NCBI RefSeq assembly: GCF_036345915.1
Contig: NZ_CP107785.1
Location: 4,464,001-4,528,000, forward strand
Reading direction: 5' to 3'
Origin: Nocardia sp. NBC_00565
GTDB lineage: Bacteria; Actinomycetota; Actinomycetes; Mycobacteriales; Mycobacteriaceae
DNA length: 64,000 nucleotides
Shown here: one piece after another, positions 25,341 to 34,400 of the stretch
Position numbering within the stretch: the first letter of the stretch is position 1
How the letters are laid out: each line of letters starts with the position of its first letter
The notes under the pieces: model-generated
What the model was told of the DNA's origin: nothing
The model's input: only the letters and a program-made list of their open reading frames with translations
Database searches by the model: none
Translations under genes and position numbers: made by a program

Positions 25341-27551
25341 ATGTACGAGCCGGTCGATCTGGTCGATTCAGCTGAACGAACCCGCACAGCGCTCGCCACT
25401 GTCGTGGCACTGTTTTCAGAGGCTTGGGCGTCCGGGTCCCCACCAGACCTGTCAGCGTACCTCCCCCGTGAACCGGCTCAGCGGCGCACGATACTGATCG
25501 AACTGATCAAAATCGATCTCGAATACCGTTGGCTTCGTCATCACTTTCCCAAACGACTGATCGAATACCGTGCGGAATTTGCGGAGCTGGAAGATGGTCC
25601 GCTTCCAGCCGATCTGGTCTACGAGGAATTCCACGCCATGCGCCGTGGACACGCCGCCGATGCCGCTACCACGCTCGGTGATGTCACCGCCATAGAGGTC
25701 AGCTCCGAGCTCGCCCGAGTCACGAGCGATTACCGCAGCACGATGATTGCTCGCCCAAGTGCCCAAGTGGTTCTCGACGCCATTGATGTCGGCGACCGTA
25801 TCGACGATTTCGACCTTCTGATGAGGATCGGGTCCGGCGCCTTCGCCCAGGTGTATCTGGCTCGGCAACAATCGATGCAGCGACTGGTCGCGGTCAAGAT
25901 TTCCCACAACCACGGCATCGAGCCGCAGACCCTCGCGCAATTGGACCACGAGTACATCGTGCGCGTCTTCGACCAGCGACTCATCGCTGATGGCGAGCTG
26001 AAGCTGCTCTATATGCAGTACCTACCGGGGGGAACGCTGCTCGATGTGCTGCACTTGCTGCGCTCGACGCCTCCGGAATACCGCAGTGGACAACTGCTGC
26101 TCGATGCCATCGACGAGGTACTTGCCGATAAGGGCGAGGTTCGGCCCACGGAATCAGCGGTTCGGACACAGCTCGCCGCACTGTCGTGGCCGGAGACCGT
26201 TGCCTGGCTGGGCCGCCGACTCGCGGACGCGCTGCAGCACGCGTCGGACCGAGGGGTATTGCATCGAGACATCAAACCCGCGAACGTGCTGCTGAGCGCC
26301 GAGGGAATCCCGAAACTGGCCGATTTCAATGTCAGCTTCAGCAAAGGCATCAGGGGGACAAGTCCCTTGGCGTACTTCGGCGGATCACTGGCGTACATGT
26401 CGCCCGAACAGCTCGAAGCCTGCCATCCGGACTTCACGGCGACCGCCGCCGACCTTGATACTCGAAGCGACATCTACGCGCTGGCTGTCATGCTGTGGGA
26501 GTTGCTCACGGGACATCGACCATTCGCGGACGAAACCTCCGCCGGCGAGTCGGAGACATCGCTGGCCCGTATGCTCGAACTGCGGCGCAGCCCCGTCGAG
26601 CCGAAGGTCTTGTCGGAGCTTCCGCCGGATTGCCCCATGGCCCTGCGTCGAGTGCTGCTGAAGTGTCTGTCGCCCGACCGCGAAGACCGCTACTCGTGTG
26701 GTTCGGAATTGGCCCAGCAGCTCGACTTGTGCCTCGAGGACAGGGCCCGTGACCTGGTCTACCCGCCGCCGAACAGTTGGCGGGCACGACTTTCGCGCTG
26801 GCCCACCCTCATCCTGTGGTCATCTTCGCTGGTCGGCCTCGACCTAGCTCATATCTACGGGGCCGTGCACATGCGGGAACTGCTCGCCGACCGCCTGACC
26901 GATGCCACCATCTTGCAGCTCGTCGGGGGCGTCATCGTTTTCGAGCTCTGTGCCTTTCCCTTGTCCGTCCTCGTCTACTTGTATATATCGCGTGATTTGC
27001 TCGCGGTTCCGCGCGGCTTGCGCGCGGGCAGACGCTACGACGAGGTAATGCTTGCGCGGGTGCGGTCGCGAACACTGTTTTGGGGCGACCTGTGTGCGAT
27101 GAACACTCTTCTGTTCGCGGTTTTCGGAACCGCGGCGGGGGTGATGCTCCTTGTCTGGTTTACCGACCTCCCGGCGCGGCTGATGGTCCATGCGGCAACG
27201 ACTGTTCTGGTGACGGGCATCATCTCCGTTGCTTATACGTTCTTCCTTTCCACGTTCTACGTCGTCCGCTGTGTCTATCCCATCTATCTGCGCCACGGCC
27301 GCACGACGGCGGACGATTTCGCCTATCTGCGTGCGCTGCGTCGCAGAACTATGGTCTATCTCGCGGTGACGGCGTCGGTGCCGCTGGTCGGGGTGCTGGC
27401 CGGATTCACCACCCTCGACCTCGAGGAGGTTCCGCTCGTACGCGCTTCGGTTCTTGGGTTGTGCGCGGCCTCCGGGCTCGCGTTCGTCGCCGTTTATTGG
27501 TTGTACAGGAAGCTGGATGCAGACCTGCGCGCACTCGAGCGGGTGGTCTAG
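25341..27551 (+). CDS. Membrane-anchored Ser/Thr protein kinase with DFN motif
   Basis: The product has 736 residues. A ~150-residue N-terminal region precedes a kinase domain at about 150-470: GSGAFAQVYLAR (P-loop), VAVKIS (Lys), LHRDIKPANVLL (catalytic loop), LADFNVSFS (DFN in place of DFG), and a Ser-Pro-Glu APE-like SPEQLE. The C-terminal third has about six hydrophobic segments (e.g. VIVFELCAFPLSVLVYLYI, LLFAVFGTAAGVMLLVWF), so the kinase lies in the cytoplasm and is anchored by a polytopic domain, unlike the single-helix PASTA kinases. It is convergent with an EmbR-like FHA regulator, the usual partner type of such kinases. The ribosome site is weak. Confidence 0.85.
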   Translation: MYEPVDLVDSAERTRTALATVVALFSEAWASGSPPDLSAYLPREPAQRRTILIELIKIDLEYRWLRHHFPKRLIEYRAEFAELEDGPLPADLVYEEFHAMRRGHAADAATTLGDVTAIEVSSELARVTSDYRSTMIARPSAQVVLDAIDVGDRIDDFDLLMRIGSGAFAQVYLARQQSMQRLVAVKISHNHGIEPQTLAQLDHEYIVRVFDQRLIADGELKLLYMQYLPGGTLLDVLHLLRSTPPEYRSGQLLLDAIDEVLADKGEVRPTESAVRTQLAALSWPETVAWLGRRLADALQHASDRGVLHRDIKPANVLLSAEGIPKLADFNVSFSKGIRGTSPLAYFGGSLAYMSPEQLEACHPDFTATAADLDTRSDIYALAVMLWELLTGHRPFADETSAGESETSLARMLELRRSPVEPKVLSELPPDCPMALRRVLLKCLSPDREDRYSCGSELAQQLDLCLEDRARDLVYPPPNSWRARLSRWPTLILWSSSLVGLDLAHIYGAVHMRELLADRLTDATILQLVGGVIVFELCAFPLSVLVYLYISRDLLAVPRGLRAGRRYDEVMLARVRSRTLFWGDLCAMNTLLFAVFGTAAGVMLLVWFTDLPARLMVHAATTVLVTGIISVAYTFFLSTFYVVRCVYPIYLRHGRTTADDFAYLRALRRRTMVYLAVTASVPLVGVLAGFTTLDLEEVPLVRASVLGLCAASGLAFVAVYWLYRKLDADLRALERVV

Positions 27552-27620
27552 CAAATCAGCCGCGCCCTGCCCGCTGCTTCCTGCGCCGCATCCTCCACAC
27601 CCCATCGGCAGGAACTTACG

Positions 27621-28802
27621 TTATCCAGGATTCGCCTCGCACCTCATGATCGTCGAGCCAATGCGAATCTCGACTCCGTCCTGTAGCACCTCATCATGGT
27701 TCACCCGCAGTCCGTTGAGAAAAACGCCGTTGGTCGATTCCAGATCCCGCAGCACCAGTCCGTTGCGACCGGGTGCAATCTCGGCGTGGTAGCGGCTCAC
27801 CTTGGCGTCGTCGAGCGACAGGTCGTTGTCCGACATGCGGCCGATCCGAATGCCGGCAAGTGGCACATCGAGAACCCGACTGTCGGATAGGTGCAGTCGG
27901 CAGCGTTTCATCTTCGCGGGCGGCTCGGCGGCTGTCGTGGTCATCATGAGGCCGGCTTTTTCGGCGTGGCGTTCCCTCCTCTGTCCGATCGTCTCCTGGC
28001 GCAGCACTTGTCGTTCGAGCTGAGCCAGCTCCGGGCTCGGGTCGATGCCGAGCTGCTCGGAGAGAATTGCTCGTAGCTTGCGGCATTCCTCGAGCGCGTC
28101 GGCCTGCCGCCCCGACAGGTACAACGCGGTGATCAGCTGACCCCACAGCGGCTCGCGTAGCGGCTGATCGCTGATGAGCGACCGTAGCTCGCCAATGACG
28201 GCAGATGCCTTACCGCAGGCGATGTCGGCCTCGATCCGCGCCGACGCAGCCTGCCACCGCTCCTCATCGAGCGCGGTCGCGAACTCGTCGGCGAAGGATA
28301 AGCCGCGCAGATCCGCCAGGGCTTCCCCCTTCCACTCGCTGAGCGCCGACCGGTAAAGGCCCGCCGCGGCGGCCGGACTGGCTGCGCGGTCGCCCGCGGC
28401 TCGCGCCATCTCGAACCGCCCAACATCGCACTGCTCCTCGGTGATGTCGAGTAGGTACCCCGGGGGAACAGTCTGCAGAATTCGCTCGGCCGAGATCTTC
28501 TCCGCTCGCAGCGCTTTGCGGAGATTCGATATAGAAACCTGCAGACTCGCCCCATACGTTATTGGTGGGCTTCCCTCCCACACGGCATCGGCCAGAGCAG
28601 TCGACGAGACTGCCCGGCGTCGGTGCACCACCAACGCCGCAAGGATCGCGCGCGACTTACGCCCCCCGATCGACAACGATCGGTTGTTGACGAGCAACTG
28701 CACCGGGCCGAGCACGCGCACGTCCACGATTTGGACACTACTCCACGCAAACGGGGCCGAGCCCCGTATCTTTCTTGACCGAACAAGCGAAGTGGCCTTC
28801 AC
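27621..28802 (-). CDS. EmbR-like transcriptional regulator (SARP DNA-binding, BTAD, FHA)
   Basis: The product has 393 residues. The order is an OmpR-type winged helix of SARP regulators (VRVLGPVQLLVNNRSL...ALADAVW...SISNLRKAL), a bacterial transcriptional activation domain of TPR-like helices (about 120-270), and a C-terminal FHA domain with IGRMSDNDLSL, SRYHAEI and ESTNGVFLNG, which reads phosphothreonine. This is the architecture of mycobacterial EmbR, activated through PknH phosphorylation. The neighbouring kinase ends 69 bases away, tail to tail, and is the obvious candidate. The GTG start at 28802 is uncertain; a GTG ~25 codons later is possible. Targets cannot be inferred. Confidence 0.85.
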   Translation of the reverse strand: MKATSLVRSRKIRGSAPFAWSSVQIVDVRVLGPVQLLVNNRSLSIGGRKSRAILAALVVHRRRAVSSTALADAVWEGSPPITYGASLQVSISNLRKALRAEKISAERILQTVPPGYLLDITEEQCDVGRFEMARAAGDRAASPAAAAGLYRSALSEWKGEALADLRGLSFADEFATALDEERWQAASARIEADIACGKASAVIGELRSLISDQPLREPLWGQLITALYLSGRQADALEECRKLRAILSEQLGIDPSPELAQLERQVLRQETIGQRRERHAEKAGLMMTTTAAEPPAKMKRCRLHLSDSRVLDVPLAGIRIGRMSDNDLSLDDAKVSRYHAEIAPGRNGLVLRDLESTNGVFLNGLRVNHDEVLQDGVEIRIGSTIMRCEANPG

Positions 28803-28931
28803 CCCCTATTACGCGAGGACGAAGGCCACTGTCGGCCAATCTCAGTATTTCGAATTGAGTGCGAGTTTTACGCTGTTGCTCGAATTGTCGAGAACAACGC
28901 CCCGCAGTCACCCATTTAGTGCGTTGCCGCC

Positions 28932-29837
28932 TCAGCCGCCGTTTCCGTTGGGTGCCGGTGCGGGCCCGGGATTTGGTGCAGGAGCCGGAACGGGCTCAGG
29001 TTGGGGCTGCGGAACGGGCTTCGGCTCAGGTTGGGGCTTGCCGCCGCCGTTGCCTGGGTCGACCTTGCCGGTGCCGGTGCCGGTGCCCGTGCCGGTACCT
29101 GTGCCCGTGCCCGTGCCCGTGCCGGTGCCGGTGCCGGTGCCGGTGCCGGTGCCGGTACCTGTGCCCGTGCCCGTGCCCGTGCCCGTGCCGGTGCCCGTGT
29201 CTGGCTTTTCCGGGGTGCCCGTGCCTGGCTTTTCCGGGGTGCCCGTGCCTGGCTTTTCCGGGGTGCCCGTGCCTGGCTTTTCCGGGGTGCCCGTGCACGA
29301 GTTATCCGGCGTACCCGGCTGCGGCGCGGGAACAGGTACAGGATTCGGTAGCTGCTGCGGGACGGGCCTCGGAATCGGTGCTGGAGCCGTGATCACCGCG
29401 CGATTGAACTCGAGCCGTTGCAGATCCTGAGGGAAAGCACTGAATCGTCCGATGCCGTTCTGCCCGAACAGATCACAGTTCGACGGCATGCTGTCCCGGA
29501 ACGCTGTTCCGTTCACCAGAGTGACTTTCAGCGACGCCGTGCCATCCTGGACGGACTTGTCGTCGGAGCCGAGAACGTCGATGCTCCGTACCTTTTCGAA
29601 CGGCAGCTCCTGGCCGCTGGACAACGGAATCGATAAGCCTGCAATGGTGCAGTACCGAACGGAGTCGGGCTGGACCGACGTTGTCGCGCCGTTGCGTTCG
29701 GTGAAGGTTGCGGTGGCGTCGGTCGAGGATTGGACCGGCTGGGCGGATGCGTTGCCTATGCCGGACGCAGCAAGGACCGTGGCGATACCGGCGGCATAGG
29801 CCACGCGGCGAACTGTCTCGATTCTGAACTTGGTCAT
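28932..29837 (-). CDS. Secreted low-complexity Gly-Thr / Pro repeat protein
   Basis: The product has 301 residues. Residues 1-33 form a signal peptide ending ASAQ. A folded ~120-residue domain follows ([22 protein letters not shown]...) with two cysteines. The remainder is disordered: a Pro-rich linker, four copies of an 8-residue unit GTGTPEKP, about 21 Gly-Thr dipeptides, then PEP/NPG-rich sequence. ATG has AAGGAA. It is probably exported to or through the cell wall, where the repeats may form a flexible, O-glycosylatable stalk (Thr-rich; inference). Repeat number is likely variable. Confidence 0.8.
   Translation of the reverse strand: MTKFRIETVRRVAYAAGIATVLAASGIGNASAQPVQSSTDATATFTERNGATTSVQPDSVRYCTIAGLSIPLSSGQELPFEKVRSIDVLGSDDKSVQDGTASLKVTLVNGTAFRDSMPSNCDLFGQNGIGRFSAFPQDLQRLEFNRAVITAPAPIPRPVPQQLPNPVPVPAPQPGTPDNSCTGTPEKPGTGTPEKPGTGTPEKPGTGTPEKPDTGTGTGTGTGTGTGTGTGTGTGTGTGTGTGTGTGTGTGTGTGTGKVDPGNGGGKPQPEPKPVPQPQPEPVPAPAPNPGPAPAPNGNGG
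29063..29302. repeat. Coding tandem repeats: (GTGCCN)~21 and four 24-base units
   Basis: From about 29063 to 29200 the plus strand is nearly pure 6-base units (GTGCCG/GTGCCC/GTACCT) encoding Gly-Thr on the minus strand. From about 29206 to 29302 a 24-base unit (beginning CTTTTCCGGGGTGCCCGTGC) occurs four times, nearly perfectly. All units keep the frame. Slippage is expected. Confidence 0.9.
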
Positions 29838-29959
29838 GGGGTTCCTTTCTTCGATTGCCTCTTATCGGCTTGTCGAAAAAGGTTCGCAAGCTCCGCTAAT
29901 CGCCCCCTTACCGCTGACCAACCGGTTTGTGCGCCGGACTTGCCCGCCGCCTAACTCTC

Positions 29960-30279
29960 CGCCTGTCCGCCGCGACGGCCACTACACGGTCATCGCCGCG
30001 ACCACGGTTCCCGCCGACCACCGCGCGCCGCTGCTATTTCCCGGGCGATCGGGCCGAAAGCCACTCGGCTTCAGCGAGCGGATGCTCTCCCACGGCATCA
30101 CCGCCCGCTGCGGCCGCAACACCGCCATGCTCAATCTCGCCGCAGACCTACCCGCCCGCGTTCTGGCCGACCTGCTGGGCATCCACACTGGCACCGCTGT
30201 CCGATGGACCCGCCAGGCCACCCGCGACTGGACCGACTACATCGCCCAGCGCCGCACCGACCTGGACGCCACCGAATAG
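29960..30279 (+). pseudogene. C-terminal relic of an integrase-like protein
   Basis: The frame contains NTAMLNLAADLPARVLADLLGIHTGTAVRWTRQATRDWTDYIAQR, matching in pattern the last helices of the integrase at 2-1291 (LRQLVLQAPAPVIADALGFSAHHMNRIW). No N-terminal zinc ribbon or core is present. It marks the left side of the mobile-element-rich region. Confidence 0.5.
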
Positions 30280-30621
30280 AGCAAAGCGCGAGGCAGGCAC
30301 CGCACCTGTATTGAAAATCAAACATGCGCTCAAATAACCCGGATTACGGCCGCACGCTGCGCCTGACATCAACGACGCCACCGAGGACTGGATGTGATAC
30401 TCGGCACATATCACCCGCTACGCATCCGCGCCCCTGCTGCCACCCGAGGGGGAAATGCGCTGGTTGCGACCACTCCGAGTCGCCGCCCGCTGATCGTCCG
30501 ACGTATTGACAATACCCCCGAGACGGGGTAATGTGCGATGAAAGCCTAAATCAAGGCTGGATTTGTTGTGTCTATCACATATCCTGTGAGTGATTCTTAG
30601 CAACTCACGAACAGGAAAATC
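30280..30621. other. Spacer, no recognised gene
   Basis: No coding or structural signal was recognised here, apart from its place between the integrase relic and a small membrane protein. Confidence 0.4.
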
Positions 30622-30816
30622 ATGCCGGTCAACGTAATCAGCGCGCTGCTCATCACCGTGGTCGTACTGGTGGGGATCATTGTCGCGGGAGTCACAGCGA
30701 TGCTGTCGAAAATCAGCGGCGCACCTGTCGCGCGCGCGGTCCGCGATGGTGGTGTCGCTTTCGCTGGCACGGTGACGCTGGCGTTACTGCTGATGACCAG
30801 CCTGCACGACTTGTGA
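30622..30816 (+). CDS. Small two-helix membrane protein of mobile-element type
   Basis: The product has 64 residues, with two hydrophobic segments (ALLITVVVLVGIIVAGVTAML and GVAFAGTVTLALLLMTSL) separated by a short basic loop ARAVRDGG. ATG follows ACAGGA. Similar tiny membrane proteins are frequent in actinobacterial integrative elements, usually unannotated. No signal peptide cleavage site. Function unknown. Confidence 0.5.
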   Translation: MPVNVISALLITVVVLVGIIVAGVTAMLSKISGAPVARAVRDGGVAFAGTVTLALLLMTSLHDL

Positions 30817-31414
30817 TCTCGTACCAGGCCCCGCAGTGACGGCAACTACGGAGCGTAGCCGACCTCGGTTCAATGCTGCGCGGTCACCGACTGGACCGGC
30901 AGAGGGCGGCGATCGTCGGTTGGAAGGGGCCGAACCGGTCACCGGGTCGCGCGGTGCGTCATCTGCGAAACCAGAGTCTGGACCCCGCCGCTCGACGACC
31001 CGGTCTCGCCTGCGAGACCCGGGAACGGCGCGCGCCGCTGGCCGCCGAACACGACCTTCCGACCGGGGCCCCGATGCCGATCAGAATGCTCCGGGTCATC
31101 TCGATCAACCCCGGAGAATTCCGCACGGTTGGATTAGGTGCCTATTGCCAGTTAAGTGCGCCGCGATCCACTATCGGCCGCCGCTCGACCAGCCACAATG
31201 CGAGTGTCAGCGTCGGTCCCGGCGAAAGCAGTTGGACGAGAGCCCGATTTGATGCATCAGATGCAACTCGACTCGTCCGCCGGGACGATCCGAATCGCGC
31301 GCTCAGCGGCATTACAGGATATCGGCGATGCACAGAACCAGTTGATCTCGCTCACCCACTGGTTCTGGCCACCGATAAGGGTGTCAAGGGCCCACGTCGC
31401 GGTCGGCAAGCCCT
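30817..31414. other. 600-base spacer, no recognised gene
   Basis: Arg/Pro-rich overlapping frames without family motifs. Base composition is lower in G+C towards the right end, next to the STAND gene. No inverted repeat or RNA feature was convincing. Confidence 0.4.
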
Positions 31415-34400
31415 TCAGAACGGGGCCGCAATTTCGTCTGCCTTGAGGTTGGCTCCGCCAGCACCGTTCTCGACGAGGCGGTCGATTATGTCGAGACAAC
31501 GGTCAATCACTGTCTCCAATGATGCCGCGTTGTAGGTCGCCAGGACGATATTGGTGACTTCGTAGGCTTCTGCAGCGGCGTGTGTGCTGATGTCACCCGA
31601 GTCGGCGCTCGAGTGCTCGAGCCAGTCCTCGCACAGCGCAACAACACTGTCCGGTAGCTCCCCCAATCGGCGGCTGAGCCCGTCGAGCACCAACGCGGGT
31701 GACTCGTTGAACATTTTCGTTCCCCGGATCTTTTCGAGCAGGTCGGTGTAGGCCGACAGTGGGCCCTCCATGTATTGGACCACCGCCGTTGTATTGTCGC
31801 GCACCTCTTTCGACTCGTCGTTCATCAACCTGAGTAGCAGTCCTTGGCCGGGAAATGTATCTGGCTCGTCGGCGTCGTAGGGCGGCAGGCTGCTCACCAA
31901 CTGGGTTAGGAAGTCGGCTACGGCGGCTCGGACATCGGTCTCGGACAGGAATTCTTCGAGCAGGTCGCGGTCGAACCCTGGCAGTTCGACGTTGTCGACG
32001 GCAAGCATCGTGGCGATCCGGGCTGCGTTGGCGCGTGCGTGGGCGGCCGGTGATGCCGCCATTTTCCGCAGGAAGGCCGCCGTCGACGCTGGATATTGCT
32101 CTCTCATCAGCCACATTAACTCGGAAAGTCGAGGGGCTTCGAAAACGGCGGAAGTTGCTGCGGCAAGCCAGCTCCCGGCTAGCGCGACAACGAGTTCAGG
32201 CGCTTCCGACCATGTTATCGCCAGCGCTTGCGGCACGAGTATCCGTACGGCTTCGGACGGGTCTGTTGTTACTTGTTCCAGAAGTGGTCTGACAATAGCC
32301 AGCCGCTCGACGCGCGTAGCTGATGGAGCGAGCAGCGCGGCAACGGTATTGAGCGCGACACCCCGCGGCTGACTGTAGGCCTGACCGACGAGGTGATCGT
32401 GCCAGACCTCGCCGTCTGTCGGGTTACGGCCGAGATCGCATATCTGGGTCGGGACCAAGACGACGTCCTCGGGCAGGTCTGGTTGGTCTGCGAGACGATG
32501 AATACACCTCGCGATCGCCATGTCGAGATCTGGATCGTGTGGTCTGCCGAACGTATTGCGGATTGCATCGTAAATTCGGACGAGGTTCGCCCCCTGCCGG
32601 AGCTCGTCGGTCTGTGGACGGGTTTCCAGTGCCGCTGTGATACCGGTCAGGACGGCCATTGTCGCCGTCGCGGGCGCGGATGCCGGGAAGTCGATCAGCA
32701 GACGAGCGAACCGGGCCGGATCTTGTTCTGTCGCAGCACGTAGCCCACGCCTCCACGCGTCCGATTGCTTCTCGTCGGTCGCGGCGTCCGGCCAGTCCGC
32801 TACCGCAGCCAGCCAATCCACGTCATCGAGGTCGGTAGGAATCGAGACCTCGGTCCGCTCGAAGAAATTGACATTGAACAGCGGCACGGGTTCGTTCACC
32901 GCCTCACCCAGGACCGCGTCGAGCGCGTCCAACCGATTACAAAGTACCTCCGGCATCTGATCGCCGGTCTCGCGGCGCAGCAGCGACAGCACGACATGCT
33001 CTTCGTCAGTCAGCCACGTTTCTGTATCGACCGCTGTCGCGTCACTGTGATCGTCTTGAATGCCGTATACAGCGGCCACGAGGGCGAATGCGCGGACACG
33101 TTGCTCGTCGCTGCCAGCGGCGGCAACCCGCCCGACCACCGACCCCCATGCCCATCCAGGTGTGTCTCCTCCGGGGAGACCGCGCACGCGCGGATCGGCG
33201 ATCCATCTCGCGGCGTCATCGATGAGGGTGCCGGTGGCGTTGCTGTATGCGACAGCCAGTAGCCGGTGCGCCGCGAAGGTGTCCGAGTCGGCGAAGCGAT
33301 CCAGAATCGGTGCCAGCAGATCTGGATTGCTGGACGCCGTGGCAGCGACCGCGGTTCGGATAGCGTCGTCAGTTTGGCTTTCCAGCGAATCCGCTGTGGC
33401 GAACAGCCGTACATCCTGTCGTAGACCTTCTGCCGGGTCGATGATGGACTCGGTGGGTGTCCAGCCGGGCCCGGTGCCGATGCGACGGTAGTCATCGAGC
33501 ACGAAGTCCGACAGCTGTTGTACGTAGTGCAATGGTGTTTGCTCGGCACACTTTCGCAAGTTCGGGCCGTTGCGCCGGTAACTGGCCAGTGGGCCATAGT
33601 CGAAGACCGACTGCTGTAAGCCGCGGTGGTCGCCGATGCGCCGTGCCGCGTCGAGCCAGACCGTGACCGCGTCGGCAGCGACGGCCGGGAATCTGTCGAT
33701 GAAGTTGTCGACGGCGTGCACGGCGCCGGAGTTCGGCAGCAATTGATCGAGTGCGGCCTCTGAGTCGGCGGGTTGCCCGATCGACCTGTCTCCATCGGAC
33801 TCACGAGCGCAGATAGCCGAGATCACGCCTCGAAACAATTGCAGGAGATCGTTCCCAGTGCCTGTTCCGCCTTCGAAGCCGGCGAGATGGGTGAGGCGGA
33901 TCAACGCACCGATCCACTCGTCGACCTGATCGGTCTGTTGCACGATCGGCAGGGCGGCTTGTGCCGCGCGATCCGGGCTAAACCGCGCGGCCGCGACCAC
34001 CAGGTACAGCAACTCCTGCTGGGAGAGGCTCTGGAGGGCTGCGCGAACTCGGTCGTCGCCCGGTCGGTTCGTTCCGCAGTAGGTCTCGGTTACGATATCG
34101 AGCATGCCCTGGTCGGCCATGGCTTCTGCGAACGGTTTGGTTGTGAGGGTCCGGATCACCTGATTGCGCATCGGGTCTGTCTCGTCGGCCGCGATGGACA
34201 GGAGGAGTTCGATTTCCTCAACGTCCACCTCGTTTTGCGTGCCGAGGAGAGAAAGTACGGCACCGCGAATGTGAGAACGATTGCTACGCGCCAGGACTCG
34301 GGCCAAATCTTCGCGATATCTCGGAGGATCGTCACGTTCGAGCGTGAGAATCGCGCGTACAAGACCGCGCCGAGCGAGCAGCTGCGTACCTTCGGACAGT

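Noticed and set aside
29063..29302. Tandem repeats as a possible CRISPR array or replication origin iterons
   Set aside because: No spacers, and repeats are codon-phased inside a secreted protein; no replication gene nearby.
28441..29430. Plus-strand frame encoding Pro-Val repeats opposite the Gly-Thr repeat gene
   Set aside because: The repeat DNA is open in all frames. Only the minus strand has a signal peptide, folded domain and ribosome site.
30873..31535. 220-codon plus-strand frame left of the STAND gene
   Set aside because: Arg/Pro-rich with no motif, and it overlaps the 3' end of the real STAND gene on the other strand.
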